Positions 1 through 6,714 of a stretch of 12,641 nucleotides of DNA are shown here, piece by piece. Source of the DNA: Acidimicrobiaceae bacterium (GTDB taxonomy: Bacteria; Actinomycetota; Acidimicrobiia; Acidimicrobiales; Ilumatobacteraceae); contig PMCN01000005.1 in assembly GCA_003154135.1 (NCBI GenBank), positions 5,078-17,718 of the forward strand. Reading direction: 5' to 3'. The notes under the pieces are model-generated. The model was not told the origin of the DNA. It saw nothing but the letters and a program-made list of their open reading frames with translations, and made no database searches. A program made the position numbers and the translations under genes. How positions within the stretch are numbered: position 1 is the first letter of the stretch; each line of letters starts with the position of its first letter.

Positions 1-551
1 GTCGGCTCGTCGGCGATGAGCACCTCGGGATCGTTGGCGATGGCCATGGCGATCATCACCCGTTGCCGCATGCCGCCCGACAGCTCGTGCGGGTAGGCAT
101 CGATGCGACGGATGGCCTGCGGGATCGCGAGCCGGCCGAGGAGGTCGATCGACTTCGCGCGGAGCTCCTTCTTGCCGAGGTTCGGCTGATGCGCCTGCAT
201 CACCAGCGACATCTGCTTCCCGATGGTGAGCACGGGGTTCAGCGACGTCATCGGGTCTTGGAACACCATCGCAATGCTGCGTCCGCGCACGGCGCGCAAC
301 GTCTCGGTACTGGCGCCCACGAGCTCGGTGCCACGGAACTTCACGCTCCCGGTGACGTGAGCGCTGGGTAGCAGGCCGAGCGTGGCGAGCATCGTGACGC
401 TCTTGCCCGAGCCGCTCTCGCCCACGACGGCGATGGACTCGCCCGCGCGCACGTCGAGGTCGATGCCGCGCACGGCTCGTGCAGGGCCCGCCGGAGTGGA
501 GAACGTGACACGGAGGTCGCGCAGGCTGAGGATGGGGTCGTCGTTCGCCAT
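1..551 (-). CDS. Peptide-type ABC transporter ATP-binding subunit (DppD/OppD family), partial
   Basis: This is the cytoplasmic ATPase that powers the importer encoded upstream on the same strand. The N-terminal 183 residues are present and the C-terminus lies beyond the left window edge. Visible motifs in order are Walker A (GESGSGKS, about residues 43-50), the Q-loop (VFQDPMTSLNP), the ABC signature (LSGGMRQR) and Walker B (VLIADEPT), where the window ends. The FQDPMTSLNP form and the ELSGGMRQRVMIAMA form are typical of the dipeptide/oligopeptide/nickel class. The ATG start shares one base with the stop of the preceding permease gene (TGATG), and AAGGG lies about 9 bases upstream, so translation is probably coupled. 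The transported substrate cannot be read from this subunit. Whether a second ATPase (DppF/OppF type) follows is not visible. Confidence 0.96.
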   Translation of the reverse strand, partial: MANDDPILSLRDLRVTFSTPAGPARAVRGIDLDVRAGESIAVVGESGSGKSVTMLATLGLLPSAHVTGSVKFRGTELVGASTETLRAVRGRSIAMVFQDPMTSLNPVLTIGKQMSLVMQAHQPNLGKKELRAKSIDLLGRLAIPQAIRRIDAYPHELSGGMRQRVMIAMAIANDPEVLIADEP

Positions 552-1402
552 CACACCACACCCTTGACGTCGAACGAGTCGCGCAGCGCGTCGCCGACGT
601 AGTTGAACGCGAGGACGACCAACAGGATGGCGAGACCCGGCGCGGTGGCGATCCACCAGCTGTAGAACTGGGTGGCGCCTTCGGTGATCATGGCACCCCA
701 TTCGGGTGACGGTGGGCGAGCACCGAGGCCGATGAAGCTCAGGGATGCGGTGAGCAGAACGACCTGGCCGAAGTCCATCGTGGCATTCACGAGCACGGGC
801 GTGTAGGCCATCGGGAGGATGTAGCGGCGAAGGATCGTGAAGCGCTTCACGCCGATGGCTTCGGCCGACTCGACGTACTCGCGTTGCTTCACGGCGATGA
901 CCTGCGCGCGCAGCAGCCGGGCGTAGATGGGCCACCACACGAGCACCATGGCGATGAGCGCGTTGCGCACACCGGGGCCGAGCGATGCGGTGATCGCCAT
1001 GGCGAGCAGGATCGGGGGGAAGGCCATGGTGATGTCGACGAACCGCATCAGCACCGCGTCGATCCAGCCGCCGCGGTAGCCGGCGACGGCGCCGACGACG
1101 GTGCCGATGATGACGGATGACACGATGACGACGAACGCCACAGGAAGCGACGTGCGGCTGCCCCACAGCATGCGCGTGAACACGTCGCGACCCAGCTGGT
1201 CGGTGCCCATCAAGTGATGCCAGTTCGGGCCTTGCAGACGGGGCGCAACGCCAGCCAGGGGATCGTACGGCGACCACAGCGGCACGGTGAGCGCGACGAG
1301 CACCCACACGGCGATGACGACCACACCGATCAAGGCCGGGCCGCGCAGCCACTCGGGTCGGCCACGGCGAAGGCGCCGAGGAGGCGAGATCACGTCGGTC
1401 AC
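551..1402 (-). CDS. Peptide-type ABC transporter permease, DppC/OppC family
   Basis: This is an inner-membrane permease of 283 residues, a normal length for DppC-type subunits. A basic N-terminus (PPRRLRRGRPEW) leads into a first membrane segment (ALIGVVVIAVWVLVALTV) and then the conserved extracytoplasmic segment with HLMGTDQLGRDVFTRMLWG. Several further hydrophobic segments follow. The EAA loop that contacts the ATPase is seen as REYVESAEAIGVKRFTILRRYILP. I chose the GTG at 1402 because it gives a 4-base GTGA overlap with the upstream permease stop and has GAGG about 11 bases upstream. The same frame stays open much further upstream, but that part is out-of-frame DppB sequence with an Arg/His-rich, non-membrane composition. 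The gene pairs with the DppB-type gene to form the transport channel. Confidence 0.95.
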   Translation of the reverse strand: MTDVISPPRRLRRGRPEWLRGPALIGVVVIAVWVLVALTVPLWSPYDPLAGVAPRLQGPNWHHLMGTDQLGRDVFTRMLWGSRTSLPVAFVVIVSSVIIGTVVGAVAGYRGGWIDAVLMRFVDITMAFPPILLAMAITASLGPGVRNALIAMVLVWWPIYARLLRAQVIAVKQREYVESAEAIGVKRFTILRRYILPMAYTPVLVNATMDFGQVVLLTASLSFIGLGARPPSPEWGAMITEGATQFYSWWIATAPGLAILLVVLAFNYVGDALRDSFDVKGVV

Positions 1403-2412
1403 GAGAGCCGAATCCTCGGGTCGGCGAATGCGTATGCGATGTCGCTGAAGAGGTTCGTGAGGAGGAACGCCGTACCACCGAGCAACGTGACGCCGATGAT
1501 GGCCGGGTAGTCGAGGTTGCGCGATGCGTCGACCGCGTACGACCCGACTCCCGGCCACGAGAAGACCGTTTCGGTGAGCACTGCGCCGGTGAGCAGGAAC
1601 GCGAAGGTGAACGCGACGATGGTGATGGTGGGAAGCAGCGCGTTGCGCAGCGCGTGCGTGTTGACGACGGTGCGCTCGCGGAGGCCCATGGCACGCGCGA
1701 CTCGTACGTAGTCGATGGAGAACTCGTCGAGCAGGCTGGCGCGCACGAGCCGCGAGACGATGCCCACCACACCCCAGCCGAGCACCGTCGCCGGCAGGAT
1801 GAGGTGCATCACCGAGTCTTTGAAGAGCCCGAAGTCTCCCTGCAGCAGCGAATCGACGGTGTAGAAGCCGGTCACTCTGTTCGGAGCGATCCCGCGAGGG
1901 TCGATGCGGCCGGGTCCTGGAAGCCAACCGAACCGCGCGTAGAACACGTAGAGCAGCAGCAGACCCGCCCAGAAGGCCGGCAGCGACGAGCCGATGAGGG
2001 CGAAGAACCGGGCGATGTGATCGATGAACTTGTTGCGATGACGGGCAGCGAGCACACCGAGCACGATGCCCACGCTGACCCCGCCGACCAATGCGCACAT
2101 GGTGAGCTCGAGGGTGGCCGGCAGCCGTTGCCAGAGGTCGTGCATGACCGGTTGACGAGTGGTGAACGACGTACCGAGGTTGCCTTTGACGAGGTTCTTC
2201 ATGAACGCGAAGTACTGCTGCAGCACGGATTGATCGAGCCCCCACTTTGCCTTCGCGGCGGCGACGATGTCGGGGTTGTTGAGGTTGCGTTCGCCGACGA
2301 TGGTGACCAGTGGGTCACCCGGGGTCATGCGCGACACCAGGAACACGACCGAGGCGATGCCGAACAGGAGGAACGGCATCACCGCGACACGACGAAGGAG
2401 GTACCGCCTCAT
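1399..2412 (-). CDS. Peptide-type ABC transporter permease, DppB/OppB family
   Basis: This inner-membrane permease of 337 residues has the family's usual size and layout. It opens with MRRYLLRRVAVMPFLL and a first membrane helix, then the conserved MTPGDP segment that follows helix 1 in DppB proteins. The periplasmic WGLDQSVLQQYFAF...GNLGTSF region comes next, followed by further membrane helices. The EAA loop is DYVRVARAMGLRERTVVNTHALRNALLP, and ETVFSWPGVGSYAVDA follows. The stop overlaps the start of the next permease gene by 4 bases. The ATG at 2412 lacks a strong Shine-Dalgarno sequence and lies about 30 bases after a large stem-loop. This suggests lower expression than the binding-protein gene upstream. 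Substrate specificity is not determinable from this subunit. Confidence 0.96.
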   Translation of the reverse strand: MRRYLLRRVAVMPFLLFGIASVVFLVSRMTPGDPLVTIVGERNLNNPDIVAAAKAKWGLDQSVLQQYFAFMKNLVKGNLGTSFTTRQPVMHDLWQRLPATLELTMCALVGGVSVGIVLGVLAARHRNKFIDHIARFFALIGSSLPAFWAGLLLLYVFYARFGWLPGPGRIDPRGIAPNRVTGFYTVDSLLQGDFGLFKDSVMHLILPATVLGWGVVGIVSRLVRASLLDEFSIDYVRVARAMGLRERTVVNTHALRNALLPTITIVAFTFAFLLTGAVLTETVFSWPGVGSYAVDASRNLDYPAIIGVTLLGGTAFLLTNLFSDIAYAFADPRIRLS

Positions 2413-2443
2413 GCCGACCGGATCGGATCACGCACGGGGTCGG

Positions 2444-2484
2444 CTCCTCTCCGCGCCCGAACCACGTTCGGACACGGAGAGGAG
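2444..2484 (-). other. Compound stem-loop between binding-protein and permease genes
   Basis: A perfect 10-bp outer stem (CTCCTCTCCG with CGGAGAGGAG) encloses a symmetric 3x3 internal loop, a perfect 6-bp inner stem (CCGAAC with GTTCGG) and a 3-base loop. It lies in the 112-base gap after the binding-protein stop and about 30 bases before the permease ATG. No T-run follows it on the transcribed strand, so a classical intrinsic terminator is not evident. Stem-loops in this position of binding-protein-dependent transport operons are known to protect upstream mRNA and reduce downstream expression; that role here is inferred. Confidence 0.8.
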
Positions 2485-2524
2485 TTCCTGAGGGAGGTCA
2501 TCCGAGGTTGTGTTGTCGGGCTGG

Positions 2525-4117
2525 TCAGCCACGGCTGAGATCAGAGATGATCAGGTTGCAGCAGGCGCTGTAGTAGAGACCCTTGATGTCGGACCTGGCG
2601 GCGAGGAACAGGTTCGGATTCACGACCGGGATGATCACGTCGTCGGCGACCATCGACTCTGCCAACTGCTTGTACACGTCGGCGCGCTTGGTGGCGTCCT
2701 GCTCGGCAAACGCCTTGGTCAGCAGGTCGGTCTGGGTCTGGCTCACGTCGGTGCGGGCCCACGTCTGCCACTGCGAACCCTTCAACAGACCGAAGTACTG
2801 CACGTACTGGCTGCTGTCGGTGTGGTCGGGGGCGAAGTACAGCATGGTGACGGGGATGCCGTCCTTGCCGATCTTGTCCGCCCACACGGAGATCTCCACC
2901 GGGTTGAGCTGCAGGGTGATGCCGACCGCCTTGAGGTCGGTCTGCACCTTCTGCATCGCCGTGGTGAAGTCGACGCCGTAGACGTTCAGCGACGGGAAGG
3001 TCGCGTCGAGCGTGAGGTCGGTGACGCCTTCCTCGGCGAGGAGGCTCTTCGCCTTGGCCACGTCCTGTGCGGGTGCGGCCAGCCCTGCGGTGCCCGCAAA
3101 GCCGTTCGGGATGGGCGACGGCTGCACCTGGCCGGCACCGCCGACGGTTGCGTCGATGAGGCCCTTGTAGTCCAGGGCGAGGCGGATCGCCTGGCGGACC
3201 TTCGGGGTCAGCTTCTCGCCACCCTTGGCTCCGGGGCTGAGAGCCAGGTAGACGAAGTTGAAGCTGGGCACTTGGCTGACCACGACCCCGTTGCCGTTCA
3301 TGCCCTTCGCCGCATCGTTCGAGATCTGCATGGCGATGTCGACCGACCCGGCCTCGAGCTGCTGGCGCTGCGTGACTGCATCGGCGGTCTGCTTCATGAC
3401 GACCTCGGGGAAGTTCGCCTTCGTACCCCAGTAGCTGTCGTTGCGCTTCAGCCGAAGTTCGGCACCTGACTGGTACTTCTCCAGCGTGAACGGACCGGAG
3501 CCGGCGGAGTTGGCCAGGAACCACGGCTCGGCCTTGTCGGTCTTCGGGTCGATGGTGGCGCCCTGGGCGATGGCGACCTTCGAGTTCATGATGCCGAGGT
3601 AGCTCGCGTTCACCTGGGCGAGGAACGCCGAGTTGGCCTGAGAGAGCGTGACCTTGACGGTCTGCGCATCAGGGGTGTCGATCGACTTGATGGTGCTCAC
3701 CAAGTACGACGACGACGCCTGCAGACCCTGCAGGCGCTCCCACGAGAACTTCACGTCAGCACTCGTGACCGGCGTGCCGTCGGAGAACTTTGCCTTCGGA
3801 TTCAGGGTGAAGGTGAACTCGGTCTGGGCTGCGTTGCCCTCCCACTTCGTCGCCAACCGCGGCACGAGAGTCGTGTTGTCCTTGGCGAGCCCGATGAGGG
3901 TCTCGTAGACCGCAGTCATGTAGATCTGGCACGTGTCGCAATACGCTCGCGACGGGTCGAGCGAGTTGATGTCCATGCTTCGTGCGATGAGCAGCGCCTT
4001 GTCGGTGCTCCCACTGGAACTGCCGCCCGAGCTCGAACACGCGCCCAGTAGCAGCACCCCCGCCAGGCCCACGGCGACGACGCGGCGCGTGGCGCCCTTT
4101 CGATTGCCCAACCACAT
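2525..4117 (-). CDS. ABC transporter solute-binding lipoprotein, family 5 (DppA/OppA-like)
   Basis: This is an extracytoplasmic, lipid-anchored binding protein of 530 residues that delivers ligand to the permeases downstream. The basic N-terminus (NRKGATRR) and hydrophobic segment end in a lipobox, LLGAC, with Cys27 as the predicted lipidation site. A Ser/Gly-rich linker follows. The mature part shows family-5 hallmarks: SMDINSLDPSRAY, an ETLIGL segment, KFSDGTPVTSADVKFSWER, SGPFTLEKYQSGAELRLKRNDSYWG and VRQAIRLALDYKGLI. I start at the ATG at 4117, which has GGGGGAG four bases upstream; a GTG at 4141 would add 8 residues without a comparable site. A CDTC motif (residues 60-63) and a CC pair (519-520) are unusual for a secreted protein and could form disulfides. 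The ligand is probably a peptide, but this family also binds other compounds. Confidence 0.95.
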   Translation of the reverse strand: MWLGNRKGATRRVVAVGLAGVLLLGACSSSGGSSSGSTDKALLIARSMDINSLDPSRAYCDTCQIYMTAVYETLIGLAKDNTTLVPRLATKWEGNAAQTEFTFTLNPKAKFSDGTPVTSADVKFSWERLQGLQASSSYLVSTIKSIDTPDAQTVKVTLSQANSAFLAQVNASYLGIMNSKVAIAQGATIDPKTDKAEPWFLANSAGSGPFTLEKYQSGAELRLKRNDSYWGTKANFPEVVMKQTADAVTQRQQLEAGSVDIAMQISNDAAKGMNGNGVVVSQVPSFNFVYLALSPGAKGGEKLTPKVRQAIRLALDYKGLIDATVGGAGQVQPSPIPNGFAGTAGLAAPAQDVAKAKSLLAEEGVTDLTLDATFPSLNVYGVDFTTAMQKVQTDLKAVGITLQLNPVEISVWADKIGKDGIPVTMLYFAPDHTDSSQYVQYFGLLKGSQWQTWARTDVSQTQTDLLTKAFAEQDATKRADVYKQLAESMVADDVIIPVVNPNLFLAARSDIKGLYYSACCNLIISDLSRG

Positions 4118-4165
4118 GTTGCTCCCCCGATCCGCACCCACCCCATGTTGGTACAGTGAGTGCAG

Positions 4166-4192
4166 TTAATACCCTGACGTCGGGAGCGTCAA
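4166..4192 (-). promoter_or_regulatory. Candidate promoter of the ABC importer operon
   Basis: On the minus strand, TTGACG (4192-4187) is a near-consensus -35 box. It is followed after 15 bases by TATTAA (4171-4166), a 4-of-6 match to the -10 box. The spacing is shorter than the ideal 17. The predicted start of transcription would lie roughly 40-45 bases upstream of the binding-protein ATG. The only A/T-rich stretch in the divergent 107-base region is here. Confidence 0.4.
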
Positions 4193-4196
4193 GGGT
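4171..4196. promoter_or_regulatory. Palindromic operator candidate in the TetR/ABC divergent region
   Basis: Perfect inverted arms TGACG (4175-4179) and CGTCA (4187-4191) are separated by 7 bases. The symmetry continues outward as ACCC and GGGT if one extra A at 4192 is allowed. A palindrome next to a divergently transcribed TetR-family gene is the classic site for that family. Here it covers the predicted -35 box of the importer promoter, so binding would block transcription. Binding by the neighbouring regulator is inferred. Confidence 0.5.
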
Positions 4197-4224
4197 CGGG
4201 GACGGGCGAGGGGGGCCGGTGTCG

Positions 4225-4875
4225 ATGGCGACGACGATGAACGACGAACGTCAACCGAATGCTCGAGATCTGCAGCGCCTCGAGACACGCCGGGCGCTGG
4301 CGGAACAGGCGATCCGGCTGTTCGGCGAGAGAGGCTTCGATCAAACGACCGTGGAGGAGATCGCCGCGAGCGCGGGCGTGTCGACGCGGACGTTCTTTCT
4401 CCACTTCCCCACCAAGGCTGCGGCCGCGTTCCCCGACCACGGCGAACGAGTCGACGACTTCGTGCAGCGCCTCAATTCTGGCGACCCGTTCGTGCAGCCC
4501 TTGTCGCAGTTACGTTCGGTGCTGCTCGCACGGATCGACACCACCAGCCCGAGCCGCCTCGCGCGCTACGCGTTGCTGTCGAGGGTGCCCGAACTTCGCG
4601 ACGAGGACGCTCGCACCGATCGCGACTACGAGGAAGCCATCGCCGGCTTCCTCGTACTGCATTGGGGCAGCAGCCCGGAGGCCGTCGTTCGTGCGAACGC
4701 GATTGCCAACGCCGTGATCGGCGTGGTGCGAGCCACGTTGTCGGCTGCAGGCGAGCACGGCATCGATGCCCGCGCCGTGACGGCGGAGATCCTCGGTCGT
4801 CTGCTGGGCGTACCCCTCGACGAGCCGCTGCACTCAGTGCAGCCAAACAGAAAGCCGCCCGCATCGCCGATCTGA
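4225..4875 (+). CDS. TetR/AcrR-family transcriptional regulator
   Basis: This is a DNA-binding repressor-type protein of 216 residues, normal for the family. The N-terminal helix-turn-helix is clear: ALAEQAIRLFGERGFDQTTVEEIAASAGVSTRTFFLHFPTK, about residues 24-64. The S-T-R-T-FFLHF recognition helix and its follow-on are typical. The remainder is a helical, poorly conserved ligand-binding domain, so no ligand can be named. I chose the ATG at 4225 because GAGGGGGG lies about 9 bases upstream; a GTG at 4156 would add 23 Gly/Ser-rich residues and run through the putative operator. The gene is divergent from the importer operon and probably controls it and itself. Confidence 0.93.
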   Translation: MATTMNDERQPNARDLQRLETRRALAEQAIRLFGERGFDQTTVEEIAASAGVSTRTFFLHFPTKAAAAFPDHGERVDDFVQRLNSGDPFVQPLSQLRSVLLARIDTTSPSRLARYALLSRVPELRDEDARTDRDYEEAIAGFLVLHWGSSPEAVVRANAIANAVIGVVRATLSAAGEHGIDARAVTAEILGRLLGVPLDEPLHSVQPNRKPPASPI

Positions 4876-4890
4876 CCGGCGCGAACCCCC

Positions 4891-4939
4891 GAACTTTGGC
4901 GCTGGCACGGGCCAGAGGCCCGGCTCAGCGCCAAAGTTC
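4891..4939. repeat. 49-nt perfect compound inverted repeat
   Basis: Fourteen-base arms, GAACTTTGGCGCTG and CAGCGCCAAAGTTC, are perfectly complementary. Inside lie a 3x3 internal loop, a perfect 6-bp stem (CGGGCC with GGCCCG) and an AGA loop. It starts 15 bases after the TetR stop and ends 56 bases before the LuxR start. No T-run follows on the plus strand. It could act as a transcription terminator or mRNA stabiliser for the TetR gene, as a REP-like palindromic repeat, or as a protein-binding site upstream of the LuxR gene. Confidence 0.8.
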
Positions 4940-4995
4940 AGTGTGAGGATGAACCTCTTCCGCTGCTCGGACCGGGATCGTAGGATCCGGCTCGA

Positions 4996-6639
4996 ATGAG
5001 CGACGCCGAACTGATGCTGGTCGAAGAGGGGTACGCGGCGCTGCGGCGCGGTGACAGCCTCGAGGCTCGCCGCGTGTTCGGGCCGGCTTCGGTGAGCGTG
5101 CAACGCGGGGCCACCCTCGAGGGTTTGGCGCGAGCCGACTACCTCGACCACGAGTATGTGCCGGCCATCCAACTCTGGGGCTCGGCGTACGAGGCGTACC
5201 GGCGCGAGGCCGACGGTGTTGGTGCCATCCGCGTCGCCAGGACGCTGGCCTACATGTACCTGTCCATCGTCGGCGACCGGGCAGTGATGCAGGGATGGTT
5301 CGCGCGTGCCGTGTCGCTCCTCGCCGACGAAGGACCCTGCCCGGAGACCGGGTGGGTGTCGCTCAACAAGGGGATGTTCGAGTCGGACCAAGTCGTCAAG
5401 GAACTGCACTACCGCGACGCCCTCGCTCACGCACGCCAGTCAGGCGACTCGTCGCTCGAGTTCGCCACGCTCGCGTACCTCGGCGCGAGCCTGGTCCACG
5501 ACAACCGCGTCGATGACGGCATGTTGCTCCTCGACGAAGCCTTGGCGGCGGTCGCGGGACGCGACGTCGACGACTTCACGGTCGTCGAGGAGATCTTCTG
5601 CCAACTCTTCGCGGCATGCGAGTACGCGCACGATGTGGACCGCGCCGATCAATGGATCCGGATCGGTGACGACATCGCGGCCCGTCGAAACCTGCCGGCG
5701 GTGGCGGCGTTCTGTCGCACGCACTACGGCGGGTTGCTCATCTCCGCCGGTCGGTGGGGCGAAGCAGACGTTGCACTGAGCGACGCCGTGCGGATCTGGG
5801 GCATCGGACACAGCTCGCTTCGCCCCGGTGCCCTGATACGTCTGGCCGACTTGCGGATCCGGCAGGGTCGCTTCGAGGAGGCCGAACAACTGCTCAGCGG
5901 TCTCGACGACGACGTCGAGTCGGCGCTGCCACGCGCCGTCATCCATCTCGAGCGCGGCGAGTCAGCCCTCGCCATCGGTGTGCTCACACAGGCGTTGGCC
6001 GAGATCGATCCCACCAGCGTCGCCGCAGCGGCGTTGTGGTCGGCGCTCGTCGACGCTCACATCGCCACAGGCGACCACGAGAGTGCTGCGAGCTCGCTGC
6101 ACCGGCTGATCGACTGCGCGAAGCGGCACCCCGGGTTCTACATCCAGGCGACCGCCGCCATGGCCCGGGGCCGGCTCTGTCTGGCCGAAACGACGGGTGA
6201 CCCGTGTGGTTGCCTGCGCGAAGCGCTGTCGGGATTCACGAAGGCAAGGGCGCCGATGGAGCTCGCCCAAGCCCATTTCGAGTTGGCGAGGGCACTGGCC
6301 AGAGACCAACCCGAGGGAGCTCTTGCCGAGGCGCGCGCGGCGCTCGAGGGCTTCGAGCGTCTTCCGGCAGATCGCCACGCCGATGCGGTCGACGCGCTGA
6401 TGCGGACGCTGGGATCGCATCGGCCGACGCAGCGCACCTCGGGCGTGCTCACCCAACGCGAGGCCGAGGTGCTCGTGTTGCTCGGACACGGCCTCACCAA
6501 CCCAGAGATCGCCGAGCGGCTCTACATCAGCCGGAAGACGGTCGAGCATCACGTGAGCCGGTTGCTGGCGAAGTTGGCCTTGCGAAGCCGTGCCGAAGCG
6601 GCCGTGTACGCGACGAAGGCAAAACCAGCCGGCATGTAG
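4996..6639 (+). CDS. LuxR-type transcriptional regulator with helical-repeat (TPR-like) sensor region
   Basis: This 547-residue protein has a C-terminal LuxR helix-turn-helix at about residues 485-543. It begins LTQREAEVLVLL and carries the recognition part NPEIAERLYISRKTVEHHVSRL. The roughly 480 residues before it are Ala/Leu/Arg-rich helices in repeated pairs, as in the TPR region of large MalT/LAL regulators. I see no Walker A or B motif, so the ATPase module of those regulators is absent. The ATG at 4996 has no good Shine-Dalgarno site. TAGGAT at 4981-4986 could be a -10 box of a very short-leader transcript, which is weak evidence. The gene is followed after 75 bases by a flavoenzyme gene on the same strand, its probable target or operon partner. 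The signal sensed is unknown. Confidence 0.92.
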   Translation: MSDAELMLVEEGYAALRRGDSLEARRVFGPASVSVQRGATLEGLARADYLDHEYVPAIQLWGSAYEAYRREADGVGAIRVARTLAYMYLSIVGDRAVMQGWFARAVSLLADEGPCPETGWVSLNKGMFESDQVVKELHYRDALAHARQSGDSSLEFATLAYLGASLVHDNRVDDGMLLLDEALAAVAGRDVDDFTVVEEIFCQLFAACEYAHDVDRADQWIRIGDDIAARRNLPAVAAFCRTHYGGLLISAGRWGEADVALSDAVRIWGIGHSSLRPGALIRLADLRIRQGRFEEAEQLLSGLDDDVESALPRAVIHLERGESALAIGVLTQALAEIDPTSVAAAALWSALVDAHIATGDHESAASSLHRLIDCAKRHPGFYIQATAAMARGRLCLAETTGDPCGCLREALSGFTKARAPMELAQAHFELARALARDQPEGALAEARAALEGFERLPADRHADAVDALMRTLGSHRPTQRTSGVLTQREAEVLVLLGHGLTNPEIAERLYISRKTVEHHVSRLLAKLALRSRAEAAVYATKAKPAGM

Positions 6640-6714
6640 GTGACCTCCCCGATGCGCCCGAGCGTGGCAATCGTCATGGTGGGGCCATCTTCGAGATGAG
6701 CCTGGAGGTTCGAC

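Noticed and set aside
1403..2245. Long upstream extension of the DppC-type frame
   Set aside because: It overlaps the DppB gene out of frame, and its translation is Arg/His-rich with no membrane helices. The GTG at 1402 gives the normal family length.
2510..3469. 319-codon plus-strand frame over the binding-protein gene
   Set aside because: Its composition is dominated by the complement of GC-rich codons. The minus-strand lipoprotein is certain.
4118..4141. GTG start for the binding protein at 4141
   Set aside because: The ATG at 4117 has GGGGGAG just upstream and a proper basic signal-peptide start.
6640..6714. Possible small gene or riboswitch between the LuxR-type and flavoenzyme genes
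   Set aside because: The 75-base gap shows only a weak CCCC/GGGG pairing and the ribosome site, and is too short for a known riboswitch.
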